Shown here: one piece after another, positions 8,366 to 18,745 of the stretch
Position numbering within the stretch: the stretch's first letter is position 1
Layout: every line of letters begins with the position of its first letter
Source of the DNA: Bifidobacterium reuteri DSM 23975
GTDB lineage: Bacteria > Actinomycetota > Actinomycetes > Actinomycetales > Bifidobacteriaceae
Assembly (NCBI RefSeq): GCF_000741695.1
Contig: NZ_JGZK01000005.1
Span: forward strand, 124,001-188,000
Length of the DNA stretch: 64,000 nucleotides
Direction of reading: 5' to 3'
Notes under the pieces: model-generated
Databases searched by the model: none
What the model was told of the DNA's origin: nothing
The model's input: the letters and a program-made list of their open reading frames with translations, nothing else
Program-made: the position numbers and the translations under genes

Positions 8366-9500
8366 TATCGCGGTCTATGGCTGGAACGTGAAAGCATGTT
8401 GAGTTATCCACATCGGCTGTATTGCAAGGAATTATCGAAGTGTCTCGATTTCGAGAGGCACGACCGAGGGGCGACGGATTGCCATGCGTGTTAGCTGTCC
8501 TTGACGGTCGGGCGTATATCCTGTGTTGGTGACTGGTGCTGCTAGTGGTCTGTCTCGTAAATAATTGAGGGATTCGGTTTTTCTCTCCCGGTCAGCTTCG
8601 CTGACAGCCCGTCCCGCAATCAGGGACACGCTGCGCGCGGCATCTGGCTGGTACGCCTGGCGGCTCACGCGTTGCCTACAGACAGCTCCGCTGTCTGCTT
8701 CACGGCACCGGTCCCGCAATCACGGACGCGCTACACGCGCGGCATCCTGCTGGCTCGCCTGTCGGCTCGCACGTTGCCTACAGACAGCTCCGCTGTCTGC
8801 TTCACGGCAACGTCCATCAGAGGGGGCCAGTACCGCTCAACCAATTGCGAGACAGACCACTGGCTTGTGGCTGGTGCTGGCTGTGACGTTTATAGGGCAG
8901 GGAATGGCCACTTGACTGCTGCGCAGCGAAGGCCTATGGGCAGGATATGGCCTTCTTACTGCTGCTGAGGCTTGGCGGCGAAGTTGTTTGGGCAAGTACT
9001 GGCCGTTTGACTGCTGTGTCGTGAAGCCATGCGGGCAAGTACTGGCCGGCTGACTTCGCTGGGAGCCGTCCGGCGATGGGAGCTGGGCAAGGACTGGCCC
9101 TGTTGCGTCGATGAGAAGCCTTGGCGAAGTCATCTGGCCAGTTCATGTCACGGCAGCTTCACTGAGAGCCCGTCAGTGAAGGAGCGATGACATGGACTGG
9201 CCCTTTGACTGCGGTGAGGGGTGTTTTCCGAAGGAGGATGGCCAGTCCCTGCCCTGCTGGCGTCGCTGGAATCGGTGGAATCGGTGGAATCGATAAGAGA
9301 TAACGACACGATGCGTCGGCACTATCCGGCACGATGCGCCGACATGACGCGCCGGAAGATGCGCCGGGAGGTGTGGCAGGCAGTATCGGGCGGCGGATAT
9401 GCCATGAGCTGATGGCATGGTCTGCGTAAGCCACCCTGACGGCTAAGATGGAGGAGTTTGGAAACAGCAGACCGTAGAAGCGTGGAGGACCGGAGAAGGT
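8366..9500. repeat. Repeat-rich non-coding region upstream of folC
   Basis: No convincing gene in this 1.1 kb. It contains (i) a roughly 100-bp tandem duplication, units at 8611 and 8711, each with a CAGACAGC-TCC-GCTGTCTG hairpin and a TTCACGGCA tail related to the two-hairpin elements, and (ii) five degenerate units that begin GGGCA and continue to TGGCC at 8895, 8938, 8990, 9033 and 9085, with spacings 43, 52, 43 and 52 bp. Short ORFs here mostly translate the repeats. The last 60 bases hold the folC promoter and a GGAGAAGG ribosome site. Confidence 0.6.
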
Positions 9501-11132
9501 ATGTCATTCGAGCATCCGAACAGGAACAACGAGACGATGAGGGACGTCGAGCTGGACATCATGAGCCGTCCGCCCGAGCACAACACCACGAATCTTGATC
9601 TGGACCGCATGAATCTGATGCTTGACCTGCTGGGGCACCCGGAGCAGTCGTTCCGCGTGATTCATGTGACCGGCACCAACGGCAAGGGATCCACTGCACG
9701 TATGGCCGAAGCCATCTGCCGCGCCTACGGCATGCGCACCGGACTGTATACGTCGCCGCATCTCGAACGCATCAACGAGAGGATCGCCATCGACGGCCAG
9801 CAGCTTTCGGATGATGATTTCATCGACATCTGGGATCAGATCAAGGATCTGGTGGCTTTGGTGGATGCCAAGATGGCCGAGCAGGGCAAGCCGAAGATGA
9901 GCTTCTTCGAGGTGCTCACCTCCATGGCGATCTGGAAGTTCGCGGATGCGCCAGTGGATGTGGCCATTGTGGAAGTGGGCATGGGCGGCACCTGGGACGC
10001 CACCAACGTGCTCGATGCCGATGCCGCCATCATCGGACCGGTCGATATGGACCATATGCAGTGGCTGGGCGACACGGTCGAGCAGATCGCCGGCGAGAAG
10101 GCCGGCATCATCAAGCCCGATTGCACGGCGATCATCGGCCGACAGCCGCACGAAGAGGCCGTGATGCCGATTATCGAGGAGGCGGCGCGGCGCAACCATG
10201 CCACACTGGTTCGCGACGGGTATGAGATGACCGTCTCCGACCGCATGCCGGCCGTCGGCGGTCAGGTCGCCACACTCACCACGCCGAACGGCACCTATGA
10301 GGGTGTGCCGATCGCCAAGTTCGGTGAGCATCAGGCGCATAACGCGCTCGCCGCGCTCGCCGCCGCCGAAGTGGTGATTCCGGTCAACGGTCCGCTGGAT
10401 GGCGATCTGGTGGCCGAGGCGCTGAGCTCGGTCAGGATTCCCGGGCGCATCGAGCAGATCCGCACCTCGCCGACCATCATCCTCGACGGAGGTCATAACG
10501 TGAACGCCGCCGAGGCGCTGCGCAAGGCCATTGAGGAGAACTACGATTTCAAGCAGCTGGTCGGCGTCGTGGCCATGATGAAAGACAAGCAGGTCGAACA
10601 GTATCTTGGTGTGCTCGAGCCGGTCCTGAGCTCCGTGGTGGTAACCGAGAACTCATGGCGTGACCGTGTGATGCCGGCCGATGATCTGGAGAAGATCGCA
10701 GTCGATGTCTTCGGCCGCGATCGCGTGGTCAAGGAACCGAACCTGCCCGATGCCATCCAGACCGCCGTCAACATGGTCGATGCGGAAGACGAGCTCGGTG
10801 TGGGCTACGGCCACGGTGTGCTCATTTGCGGCAGTTTCGTGACCGCGGGCGACGCGCGTGCCATGCTTGAAGAGCATGCCAGCCCCACGATGAAGCAGGC
10901 CATGAGCATCCACCAGCCGTCGGTCGAACCCGATGATTCCCATTCCGGCGATTCCGATGTCGACGGACAGTCGGACGCCGCCACCCAGGAGGCGGCCGAC
11001 AATCTCGAAGACACGGTCAGCCCCGATGATTTCGACGTATTCGATGTCCTCGGCCTGAAGCATCTTGCCGGGTCGGATTCCGACTCGGATCCGACCGGCG
11101 GCAGCACCGGCGAGTCACGCCATCAGGCGTGA
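9501..11132 (+). CDS. folC: Folylpolyglutamate / dihydrofolate synthase
   Basis: A 543-residue Mur-ligase-family enzyme that adds glutamate to folates (and usually dihydropteroate) using ATP. The P-loop VTGTNGKGST, the conserved YTSPHLERINERI, the Mg-binding EVGMGGTWDATNV segment and LDGGHNVNAAEAL are all present. GGAGAAGG sits just before the ATG. The conserved fold ends about residue 460 (GSFVTAGDARAMLEEH); the last 80 or so residues are Asp/Ser-rich and probably disordered, an extension beyond the usual FolC length. It is followed 52 bp downstream by smc in the same direction. Confidence 0.93.
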   Translation: MSFEHPNRNNETMRDVELDIMSRPPEHNTTNLDLDRMNLMLDLLGHPEQSFRVIHVTGTNGKGSTARMAEAICRAYGMRTGLYTSPHLERINERIAIDGQQLSDDDFIDIWDQIKDLVALVDAKMAEQGKPKMSFFEVLTSMAIWKFADAPVDVAIVEVGMGGTWDATNVLDADAAIIGPVDMDHMQWLGDTVEQIAGEKAGIIKPDCTAIIGRQPHEEAVMPIIEEAARRNHATLVRDGYEMTVSDRMPAVGGQVATLTTPNGTYEGVPIAKFGEHQAHNALAALAAAEVVIPVNGPLDGDLVAEALSSVRIPGRIEQIRTSPTIILDGGHNVNAAEALRKAIEENYDFKQLVGVVAMMKDKQVEQYLGVLEPVLSSVVVTENSWRDRVMPADDLEKIAVDVFGRDRVVKEPNLPDAIQTAVNMVDAEDELGVGYGHGVLICGSFVTAGDARAMLEEHASPTMKQAMSIHQPSVEPDDSHSGDSDVDGQSDAATQEAADNLEDTVSPDDFDVFDVLGLKHLAGSDSDSDPTGGSTGESRHQA

Positions 11133-11184
11133 CGGCCATCGGTTCCGTCCATGTGACAATGGTCCAGCGAAACGGTCTGTACCC

Positions 11185-14100
11185 ATGTACCTCAAAGAAC
11201 TCACCCTGCGCGGTTTCAAATCCTTCGCATCGGCCACCACACTGCGCTTCGAGCCGGGAATCACCGCAGTCGTGGGCCCCAACGGCTCCGGCAAGTCGAA
11301 CATCGTCGATGCGCTGACCTGGGTGATGGGGGAGCAGGGTGCCAAGAACCTGAGAGGCACGTCAATGGAGGATGTGATCTTTGCGGGCACATCCTCCAGG
11401 CCGCCGCTCGGCCGTGCGCAGGTGAGTCTGACCATCGACAACTCAGACCACATGCTGGACATCGATTACACGGAAGTCACCATATCCCGCACGATTTTCC
11501 GCAACGGCGGTTCCGAATACGCGATCAACGGGTCGGCATGCCGGCTGCTGGACATCCAGGAGCTGCTCTCCGACACCGGTCTGGGGCAGCAGATGCACGT
11601 GATCGTCGGACAGGGGCGATTGGACGCCATTCTCAAGGCCGACCCATCCGGGCATCGCGCCTTCATCGAGGAGGCCGCCGGAATACTGAAGCATCGCAAG
11701 CGCAAGGAACGTGCGCTGCGCAAGCTGGCGAACACCGAAACGAACCTCAACAGGCTCGACGACCTGCTGCGTGAGATTCACCGTCAGATGGGGCCGCTCG
11801 GCAGGCAGGCGCGCATTTCGAGACGAGCCGACGCCATCCAGGTGACCGTGCGCGATGCGCAGGCCCGCCTGTATGGTGAGGATGCCCAACGTTCGGCGGA
11901 ACAGCGTGACGCGGTACGCAAGGAACTCGGCGAGGTGCGGGAACAGCTTGCCGAAGCGCAGCGCGAACTCGCACAAGTCAAAGTGCGTATCGATCAGGTC
12001 GAGGCGTTGAGTTCGCAATCAAGCCCCGCCATAGCCAAAGCCAACCAGTATTGGCATGATTGTTCACAGATTCGTGAACGGTTGCGTTCGATTGCGCAGC
12101 TTGCCGATGAACGTGCGCGCTCGCTTGCCGGGCAGATCGTCGCCAATTTCGGGGAAGACCCGGATATGCTGAACAAACGGGCCGAGGAATTGGACTCTCA
12201 GGCTCAGGCTCAGTCGGGAATCGTGTCCGACGCCCGTCTGGCGTTCGACAAGGCGACGGAGGAACGCGCCGACAATGAGAGAAAACTCGCGTCGACGCGC
12301 CAGACACTCACCGAATTGCGCAAAACAGCCCAAGAACATGATGCGAAGATATCCAGACTTCGGGAACTCATCGCCCGAGAGGAATCCGCAGTACAGCTTG
12401 CGGCAAGCCGTGCCAAGGATTATACGGATCAACGTTCCGCGCTCGCTTCGCAGTATGACGAGGCGAAGCTTCAACTGAACGCATTGCGTGATGAAACCGA
12501 GGCAGTATCCGATGACGGTGGCACCGCGTTGGATGACGCCAGGGCCGCGCTCGCTGAACGTCGTGATCGTCTCAATGAGATCACCGACCGTCAGAGGGAT
12601 ATCCAGTCGCGGATTATCTCCCTGAAGGCCAAGGCGGATGCCTTGTCCGACACCTTGGACAGTCGCAACGCATCGGGAGCCTTGGAACGGGACGACAAGG
12701 TTTCAGCGTTGGGCCGCCTTACCGACTTCATCCATGTGACTGAAGGATGGGAAGACGCGGTGGCGCATGCTCTCGATCAATATGCCAGCGCCATCGTGGT
12801 GCCGACAGCCGGCAACATGCTCCATGCGCTCGAAAAGGCGCGTACTGACAAGTTGGGCAAGGCGGTGGTGTTGTCCGCAGCGTTGGAAGATGACGCCGCG
12901 ACCGGTCCGCAGCCCGAGACACGGTCGAAGAGTGAAGCCTCAAAGGCCTATCAGTCATTGGCCGATCTGGTGGTTCCCAATTCGGATGCCGCCGATCGGA
13001 TGCAGGCCGAAGCCGTCGTGCGCGCCGTGCGCCTGCTGCTGGATGATGTGGCGGCGGTTCCTGATATCGAAACGGCGCAATACATTGTCGTATCAGGCGA
13101 GGCGACGCGTGCGGTCACCAGCAAGGGGGAGATGTTCGTCTATGGCGTGGCGGCATCCGGAGGGTCGACGTCGTCTCAGTCCGACCTGTCGTTGGCCGCC
13201 CGACGGGACAAAGCGCTGGCACAGGCAAGACAGTTGGAGGAAGAAAGCCGATCAATCGCCGAACAAGTGCAGGCAGCCAAGGCCGCACGTGACGAGGCGG
13301 CCCGGCTGGTCGACCGCGAATCCGCCGCTCGAACGGAAGCTCGGCTCAAAGCGCAACAGGCCGAGCGGTCGATGAGATCCGCAGAAGGCCGTGTCGATTC
13401 GATCGCCCGCCAGCTTGACCAGATGGACAGGAAAACCGCCGATGCCGCGTCGAGTCGTGAGGACCACCAACTCAGACTCGACGATCTTGCCGCAGCGCTT
13501 GACGCCGCACAGCAACCGGATTCCGGGCATGCCGACTTCGATGAATTGGGCAAGCGCGAGCAAATGCTGGAGCATGAGCTTTCCGCGGCAAGGGAGCGTG
13601 AGGTCACCGCCAAGATCACCTGGACGGAGGCGGGCAGGAAACTCGAATCGCTGAACCGTCAGGCAGGACTGTTGCGCGACAACGCCAAAGAGGCCGCAGA
13701 ACGCCGTGCACGGATCGAATCGTTGAACGAGCGTCGACGCGAGCAGGCGACACACCTTGAAACTGTGGCCAGCGATGCACGCAGCGTTGCCGGGATGGTG
13801 GAACGTACTCTCGACGAGGTCGCAGCGGAACGCGACCGTTTGCAGAACGCCGCATCAGCGCATGATCAGGAGCTCCGGGCACTGCGTTCACAGCGCGATG
13901 CGGTCGAGCCGAAAGTCGCCGATCTGATCGCTCGCGAGCATGTGCTGGATGTGAACCGGGAGCGTCTGGCTGCGGAATACGGTCAGCTCACGCAGAAGGT
14001 TTCGGACGAGCTGGGCCTGACGCTTGAGGAGCTGGTACGTGACTATGGTCCGGATCGGCCGGTGCCTGTACTGGATGATGAGGGCAGGCCTGTGCCGTTG

Positions 14101-14817
14101 GATGCGGATCCGGCCGATGGGACGGTCCATGAGGATGAACCCCATCGCTTCAAAACCGTGCCATACGACCGTACGGAACAGAAAAAGCGGCTGGACAAGG
14201 CCCGTCGCGACCTGGCGGCGCTCGGCAAAGTCAATCCGCTGGCCACCGAGGAATATGAGGCATTGGAGGAACGCAACAAGTATCTCAACGACCAGCGCAA
14301 CGATGTGGTCAAGTCGCGCGATGACCTGATGCAGCTCGTCAAGGACCTCGACTCCACGATGATCACCGTGTTCAAGTCGGCGTTTGACGATACCGCCGCG
14401 GCGTTCGAGAAGGTGTTCGCCACGCTGTTCCCGGGCGGCACCGGAAGACTGCGATTGGACAATCCGGAAGACCTTCTGACCACCGGCGTACTGGTCGAAG
14501 CCAGTCCTGCCGGCAAACGTGTCAAGCAGCTGAGTCTGCTTTCGGGTGGTGAGCGCTCGCTGACCGCGCTGGCGCTGTTGTTCGCCATCTTCACCGCCCG
14601 TCCCAGTCCGTTCTACGTCATGGACGAGGTGGAGGCCGCGCTCGATGACGTCAACCTGACTCGCCTGATCAATGCACTCAATGAGCTGCGCACCCACGCG
14701 CAGCTCATCATCATCACGCACCAGCAGCGCACGATGTCCATCGCCGACGCGCTCTATGGCGTCACCATGCGCGCGGACGGCGTCACCGCGGTCATCAGCC
14801 AGAAGCTCGAACGGTAG
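11185..14817 (+). CDS. smc: Chromosome segregation ATPase SMC
   Basis: A 1210-residue structural maintenance of chromosomes protein, the core of the SMC-ScpAB condensin that loops and compacts the chromosome. The N-terminal Walker A (GPNGSGKSN), a long coiled coil, a hinge near residues 500-680 (GRLTDFIHVTEGW onward), a second coiled coil, the signature LLSGGERS and Walker B (YVMDEVEAALDD) are all in place. The start is taken as ATG 11185 because MYLKELTLRGFKSF is the family N terminus; the frame stays open 40 codons upstream without support. Its partners scpA and scpB are encoded at 33-34.7 kb in this window. Confidence 0.96.
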   Translation: MYLKELTLRGFKSFASATTLRFEPGITAVVGPNGSGKSNIVDALTWVMGEQGAKNLRGTSMEDVIFAGTSSRPPLGRAQVSLTIDNSDHMLDIDYTEVTISRTIFRNGGSEYAINGSACRLLDIQELLSDTGLGQQMHVIVGQGRLDAILKADPSGHRAFIEEAAGILKHRKRKERALRKLANTETNLNRLDDLLREIHRQMGPLGRQARISRRADAIQVTVRDAQARLYGEDAQRSAEQRDAVRKELGEVREQLAEAQRELAQVKVRIDQVEALSSQSSPAIAKANQYWHDCSQIRERLRSIAQLADERARSLAGQIVANFGEDPDMLNKRAEELDSQAQAQSGIVSDARLAFDKATEERADNERKLASTRQTLTELRKTAQEHDAKISRLRELIAREESAVQLAASRAKDYTDQRSALASQYDEAKLQLNALRDETEAVSDDGGTALDDARAALAERRDRLNEITDRQRDIQSRIISLKAKADALSDTLDSRNASGALERDDKVSALGRLTDFIHVTEGWEDAVAHALDQYASAIVVPTAGNMLHALEKARTDKLGKAVVLSAALEDDAATGPQPETRSKSEASKAYQSLADLVVPNSDAADRMQAEAVVRAVRLLLDDVAAVPDIETAQYIVVSGEATRAVTSKGEMFVYGVAASGGSTSSQSDLSLAARRDKALAQARQLEEESRSIAEQVQAAKAARDEAARLVDRESAARTEARLKAQQAERSMRSAEGRVDSIARQLDQMDRKTADAASSREDHQLRLDDLAAALDAAQQPDSGHADFDELGKREQMLEHELSAAREREVTAKITWTEAGRKLESLNRQAGLLRDNAKEAAERRARIESLNERRREQATHLETVASDARSVAGMVERTLDEVAAERDRLQNAASAHDQELRALRSQRDAVEPKVADLIAREHVLDVNRERLAAEYGQLTQKVSDELGLTLEELVRDYGPDRPVPVLDDEGRPVPLDADPADGTVHEDEPHRFKTVPYDRTEQKKRLDKARRDLAALGKVNPLATEEYEALEERNKYLNDQRNDVVKSRDDLMQLVKDLDSTMITVFKSAFDDTAAAFEKVFATLFPGGTGRLRLDNPEDLLTTGVLVEASPAGKRVKQLSLLSGGERSLTALALLFAIFTARPSPFYVMDEVEAALDDVNLTRLINALNELRTHAQLIIITHQQRTMSIADALYGVTMRADGVTAVISQKLER

Positions 14818-14856
14818 GGGATATCGTGATCACGGCAGATGCCTTTGGGATCGCCT

Positions 14857-15859
14857 CTACCGGTTCAGCAGGCGGCGCATATGCTGCAATGCAGTGAGTG
14901 CGGCGTAGAAGCCGCGCCTGATCGGCACGTCCCGCGCAGGCGCTACCGGCTCGACATCTTCAGAGAACTTGGTCTTGAACGTGTTCAATGATCGCAATGA
15001 CGGTGCGAAATCGCTGCCGATGCCCATCAGATCGATCTGCGTGCAACCATACTGTCCCAGAGCACAGCAGAAGAAATACAGCAATTGATCGGGTACAAGA
15101 TCCTTCTGTATTTCAGTACGGGAGCAGGCATAGTAGTACACGGCATGATCGTGATTGATGGTGACGATAGCCCATGCCACGACACGTCCGTCGATCCGCG
15201 CGGCGAACAGCCGGCAATGATCGGGACCCAATGCCTTGAGCATATCCGTGTAATCGCTCATCGGTGCTGGGGTGAATCCGTCACGTTGCGCAGTCTCGAC
15301 CATCGCATCGTAATAATCCTTGAAATCGGTGAGTGCCTCAGTGGTCTCGTCCCTGCATACCGCCCTGCTTTCTCGCAACGCCTTGCGCACGTCGCGGCGG
15401 CCTCGCTTTTTCATGCGGGCCAGGATCTGATCGTCGCCGCCGGTCAGGTCGACGATGACGGTTCGGTCATATGGCACAGTGGACAGCACCGGTTTGGTGC
15501 CTGCCGTCGTCCATGTGTCGATGCGCAGGAACACCACTTCTGGATCCTCATGATGCACATATTCGACAAGCGCGTTGATCACTGTGCGCTCCAGTGCAGG
15601 ATTAGGCAGAACCGTCCAGACCGGACCGTGCGTGGATCGTAGATACCGGTAGCCATGCGTCCTGTATTCGATCAGGGAAAGCATGGCCACCGGCGCGTTC
15701 CCCCCCATCCATGATCATCAGTGCGTTCCAGAAGCGGCGTCCGTCGATCGTGTCCTGATATCGGGCCCAGGTCTCGGTCTGTTCGATGGGCAGCGTGATG
15801 TCGCACCCTTCGGTCTCCTCGTGGATGTCCTGGAATGACGTTGCGACCACAGTGAGCAT
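14857..15859 (-). pseudogene. FemAB/MurM-like peptidyltransferase, frameshifted at a G7 run
   Basis: Two overlapping minus-strand frames together match the whole length of the neighbouring intact paralogue. The N-terminal part starts at ATG 15859 (LPIEQTETWARYQ) and runs to MIMDGG; the rest continues in another frame from NAPVAMLSLIEYRTHGYRYL to the stop at 14857. The break lies in a run of seven C on the plus strand (15700-15706). One G fewer would join both parts into 333 residues, against 334 for the paralogue. Family members attach amino acids from aminoacyl-tRNA to the peptidoglycan stem or cross-bridge. The gene may be inactive, phase-variable, or the extra base may be a sequencing error. 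The downstream part alone could start at ATG 15708. Confidence 0.8.
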
Positions 15860-16006
15860 GATTCTTCACCCCTTCACCACCTAGCAGGTTTCATGTAACC
15901 GTGCAGTATTGTGCAGAACCAGCATAGGTATGAGGTTCGATTTGTCTCCTATATCACTGGGACTATCCTGAACGTGGCCTGAATGCAGATTGGTGATCCG
16001 CGATGC

Positions 16007-17011
16007 TCAGTGTTCGGCATTGCCGCGTTTGCGCAGCTTCTGGATGAAGCGCAACAGACCGTAGAAACCGCGCTTGATCGGGATGTCATGGCCGGCGGCC
16101 ACCGGTGTGATATCCGGTGCGAATTTGGTCTTGAACTGGTTCAAACCCTTGAGCGATGGCGCGAAATCCGAACCGATGCCCATCATGTCGAGACTTTGGA
16201 CGCCCTGTGCGCCCAACGTGCAGAAGATATGGTAGAACATCTTGTCCGGCACACGCAGACGACGTACGGCGGTACTCATGCAGCCGTAGTAATACACTGC
16301 ACGATTGTCGTTGAGGGTGACGAGGCACCAATTGACCACCTTGCCGTCGATGCGGCTGACGAACAGGCGGCAATGCTCGGGGCCGAGTTCCTGAAGCATG
16401 TCCTCGTAGTCCTGCTTCGGTGCCGGTGCGAATCCATCGCGCTTGGCGGTATCGACCATCACGTCATAGTATTCGTCGAATGAGTGGGAGGCCTGCTCGG
16501 TCTCATCGGCGCAGACGGCGGGGCTTTCCCGCAACGCCTTGCGCACGTTCTGGCGTCCGCGGGCGCGCATGCGGGCTAGGATCTGGTCGTCGCCGCCGGT
16601 CAGGTCGACGATGACGGTCTGATCGTATGGCACTGTAGACAGCACGCGGTAATACCCGTCCTCGAACCAGGTATCCACGCGCAGGAACGCCACTTTGTGA
16701 TCCTTGGCATGTACAGCCTTCGCCAATGCGTCCACCACTTCGCGTTCTTCATCCTGGCTGGGCTTGGTCTTCCACGCCGGCCCGTGCAGGGAACGCAGAT
16801 AATGATATCCGTGGGTCTCGTAGTCGATCAGGGAAATGACGGCGATGAGTTCATTGTCGCGGCGGATCAGGAATGCGCCCCACGGGTGGCGTCCCGGAAC
16901 TTTGGCCTGATACTTGCCCCATGCCTCAGTCTGCTCGATGGGCAGGATGATGCCGGCTTGTGCCGCTGCGTGTTCCATGGCTGCAAGTGTGACGTGTTCC
17001 AATGCGATCAA
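16007..17011 (-). CDS. FemAB/MurM-like peptidoglycan bridge aminoacyltransferase
   Basis: A 334-residue GNAT-fold transferase of the FemX/MurM type. Recognisable segments are LPIEQTEAWGKYQ, SLIDYETHGYHYLRSLHGP, VDLTGGDDQILARMRARGR (the conserved helix preceding NVRKA), and a second GNAT domain with MMGIGSDFAPSLKGLNQFKTKFAP near the C terminus. It probably adds an amino acid of the interpeptide bridge to lipid-linked peptidoglycan precursor, using aminoacyl-tRNA at the inner face of the membrane. It forms a minus-strand cluster with murE upstream (65 bp gap) and the frameshifted paralogue downstream, so the three genes likely serve one cell-wall pathway. Bridge amino acid unknown. Confidence 0.86.
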   Translation of the reverse strand: MIALEHVTLAAMEHAAAQAGIILPIEQTEAWGKYQAKVPGRHPWGAFLIRRDNELIAVISLIDYETHGYHYLRSLHGPAWKTKPSQDEEREVVDALAKAVHAKDHKVAFLRVDTWFEDGYYRVLSTVPYDQTVIVDLTGGDDQILARMRARGRQNVRKALRESPAVCADETEQASHSFDEYYDVMVDTAKRDGFAPAPKQDYEDMLQELGPEHCRLFVSRIDGKVVNWCLVTLNDNRAVYYYGCMSTAVRRLRVPDKMFYHIFCTLGAQGVQSLDMMGIGSDFAPSLKGLNQFKTKFAPDITPVAAGHDIPIKRGFYGLLRFIQKLRKRGNAEH

Positions 17012-17075
17012 CGGTCGCTCCTTCTCTCTATGGATACTCTGTATGCCTTGTATTGTTCTGTACTCAGTCCCTGAA

Positions 17076-18629
17076 TCAGTCCTGTATCAAGCCGAACAGT
17101 CGTTTGACCACATGATCGTCGCCTTCGTATGGCGCATGCCTGCCATCGACCTTGATCCAACGCTCCTCGCCTTTGCCGATGACCAGCAGTACGGTCAGCT
17201 TGTCGGCATGGGAGCGTGCATCAACCACGGCATCCTCGATGGCTTTGGCACGGTCGAGTTCGATGCTGCACTCGACATGCGGATTCGTAATGTATCCTTT
17301 CATCTCATTGAGGATGTCGGTCATGGATTCGTGCACGGTGTCCTCCGAGGTGAGGATGATCCGATCCACACGATCCTGCGCGCCCTTGATGATGCCTTCG
17401 CGCCGGTCGACGGCCTTGTCTCCCACCGAGCCGGTGACCAGGACGATACGGGGATTGCGGTCATGGTACTTGTTCGCGACGAATTCGACCAAGGTCTTCG
17501 TGCTCACGTAATTATGTGCATAGTCGACGTACGCCACCATATTGCCGGACTCATAATGCTCCATACGTCCCGAGATTCGTACATGTTCCAACGCGGCGAA
17601 CGCTTTGGCATCGGCGGGCACGCCGACTGCCCGAGTCAGTGCGATGGCGGCTGCTGCATTGGCGGCATTGAACTCGCCCTCCAGCTCCAATGAGAAATCG
17701 CCGACCTGTGTCCCGTGTTCGCGGACCAGATATCCGGAGCCTGTGCTCGTGTCAGGCAGTGCCGTGATATCGGCTGCTGTGCCCTGATCGTCGATATCGT
17801 GCGTGGCGAATGTGGTGACCGGAACACCGGCGGCCGAGGCGTCCTGACGAATCAGGTCGGCATGTGCGCAGTCCGCGCCGAGCACCAACGTGTGGCAGTG
17901 GCGCGTGATCTGACGCTTGCAATAGAAGTAATCCTCGAACGTGGGGTGTTCGATTGGACTGATGTGATCGGGAGAGATGTTGAGGAACGCGCCAGCGTCG
18001 AATGTCAGCCCATAGACACGTTCCACCTTGTACGCTTGGGAGGACACCTCCATCACCAGGTACTTCATGCCGTTACCGACCGCCTCACGCATCATGCGGA
18101 AGGCATCCATCGATTCGGGCGTGGTCAGATCGGATTCCACATAGGTGTGGCCGTCTAGGCAATTGTCGACGGATGAGAACAATGCACATCTGCCATCGGA
18201 ATACGCGTTGAGCACCGCCTGGACGAAGTATGCGGTGGTGGTCTTGCCCTTGGTGCCGGTGATGCCAATCACGGTCAGCTCATCCTGCGGACGGCCGTAG
18301 AACGCTGCGGACAGCAGGCTCATCGCCTTGCGGACATCGTTGACGATCAGCCCGGGGGCATGGGTCGCGGTAGAGTACTCGGTTTCGGCCACATAGGCGG
18401 CGAGTCCTGCGTCGTCAACGCCGGCCAGATACTCGGCCTTGAAGCGGCCCTTGCAGCACAGGAGTGTTCCCTCGGCCACCTTGCGCGTATCGTACGTGAT
18501 TGCGCTGAACGGTTCGCTGGCGCCGGCGATGTCCTCGGCGTTGTCAGTCCACTGGTTCGTTTGGATGATCTCCCGCAGCAGATGGTGCTCGTCGAGCAAT
18601 GCGGCGGCCGTGGCCAAAGTCAATGCCAT
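17076..18629 (-). CDS. murE: UDP-N-acetylmuramyl tripeptide synthetase (MurE family)
   Basis: A 517-residue Mur ligase that adds the third stem-peptide residue to UDP-MurNAc-L-Ala-D-Glu. It has GITGTKGKTTTAYF (P-loop), TTPES, EVSSQAYKVERV with the carbamylated-lysine region, NISPDHISPIEHPTFEDY, and the C-terminal Mur domain with DYAHNYVSTK and TGSVGDKAVDRREG. The DNPR motif diagnostic of diaminopimelate-adding enzymes is not visible (TSEDTVHE sits in that area), which fits a lysine or ornithine type wall as known for bifidobacteria. It lies away from any dcw cluster, with the FemAB-like genes immediately downstream. Confidence 0.9.
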   Translation of the reverse strand: MALTLATAAALLDEHHLLREIIQTNQWTDNAEDIAGASEPFSAITYDTRKVAEGTLLCCKGRFKAEYLAGVDDAGLAAYVAETEYSTATHAPGLIVNDVRKAMSLLSAAFYGRPQDELTVIGITGTKGKTTTAYFVQAVLNAYSDGRCALFSSVDNCLDGHTYVESDLTTPESMDAFRMMREAVGNGMKYLVMEVSSQAYKVERVYGLTFDAGAFLNISPDHISPIEHPTFEDYFYCKRQITRHCHTLVLGADCAHADLIRQDASAAGVPVTTFATHDIDDQGTAADITALPDTSTGSGYLVREHGTQVGDFSLELEGEFNAANAAAAIALTRAVGVPADAKAFAALEHVRISGRMEHYESGNMVAYVDYAHNYVSTKTLVEFVANKYHDRNPRIVLVTGSVGDKAVDRREGIIKGAQDRVDRIILTSEDTVHESMTDILNEMKGYITNPHVECSIELDRAKAIEDAVVDARSHADKLTVLLVIGKGEERWIKVDGRHAPYEGDDHVVKRLFGLIQD

Positions 18630-18745
18630 AACATGTTCTCCCTGTTTCTAACCGAATAGTCATTCTACAGGCGGTCCGCCGTGTGAGGCGACCCACCGAG
18701 TATCAACCACGATATGGGCACATGATTTGGTTACAATGAGCAATC

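Noticed and set aside
8565..9434. Short ORFs on both strands between 8.5 and 9.4 kb
   Set aside because: They follow the repeats, lack ribosome sites and show no family likeness.
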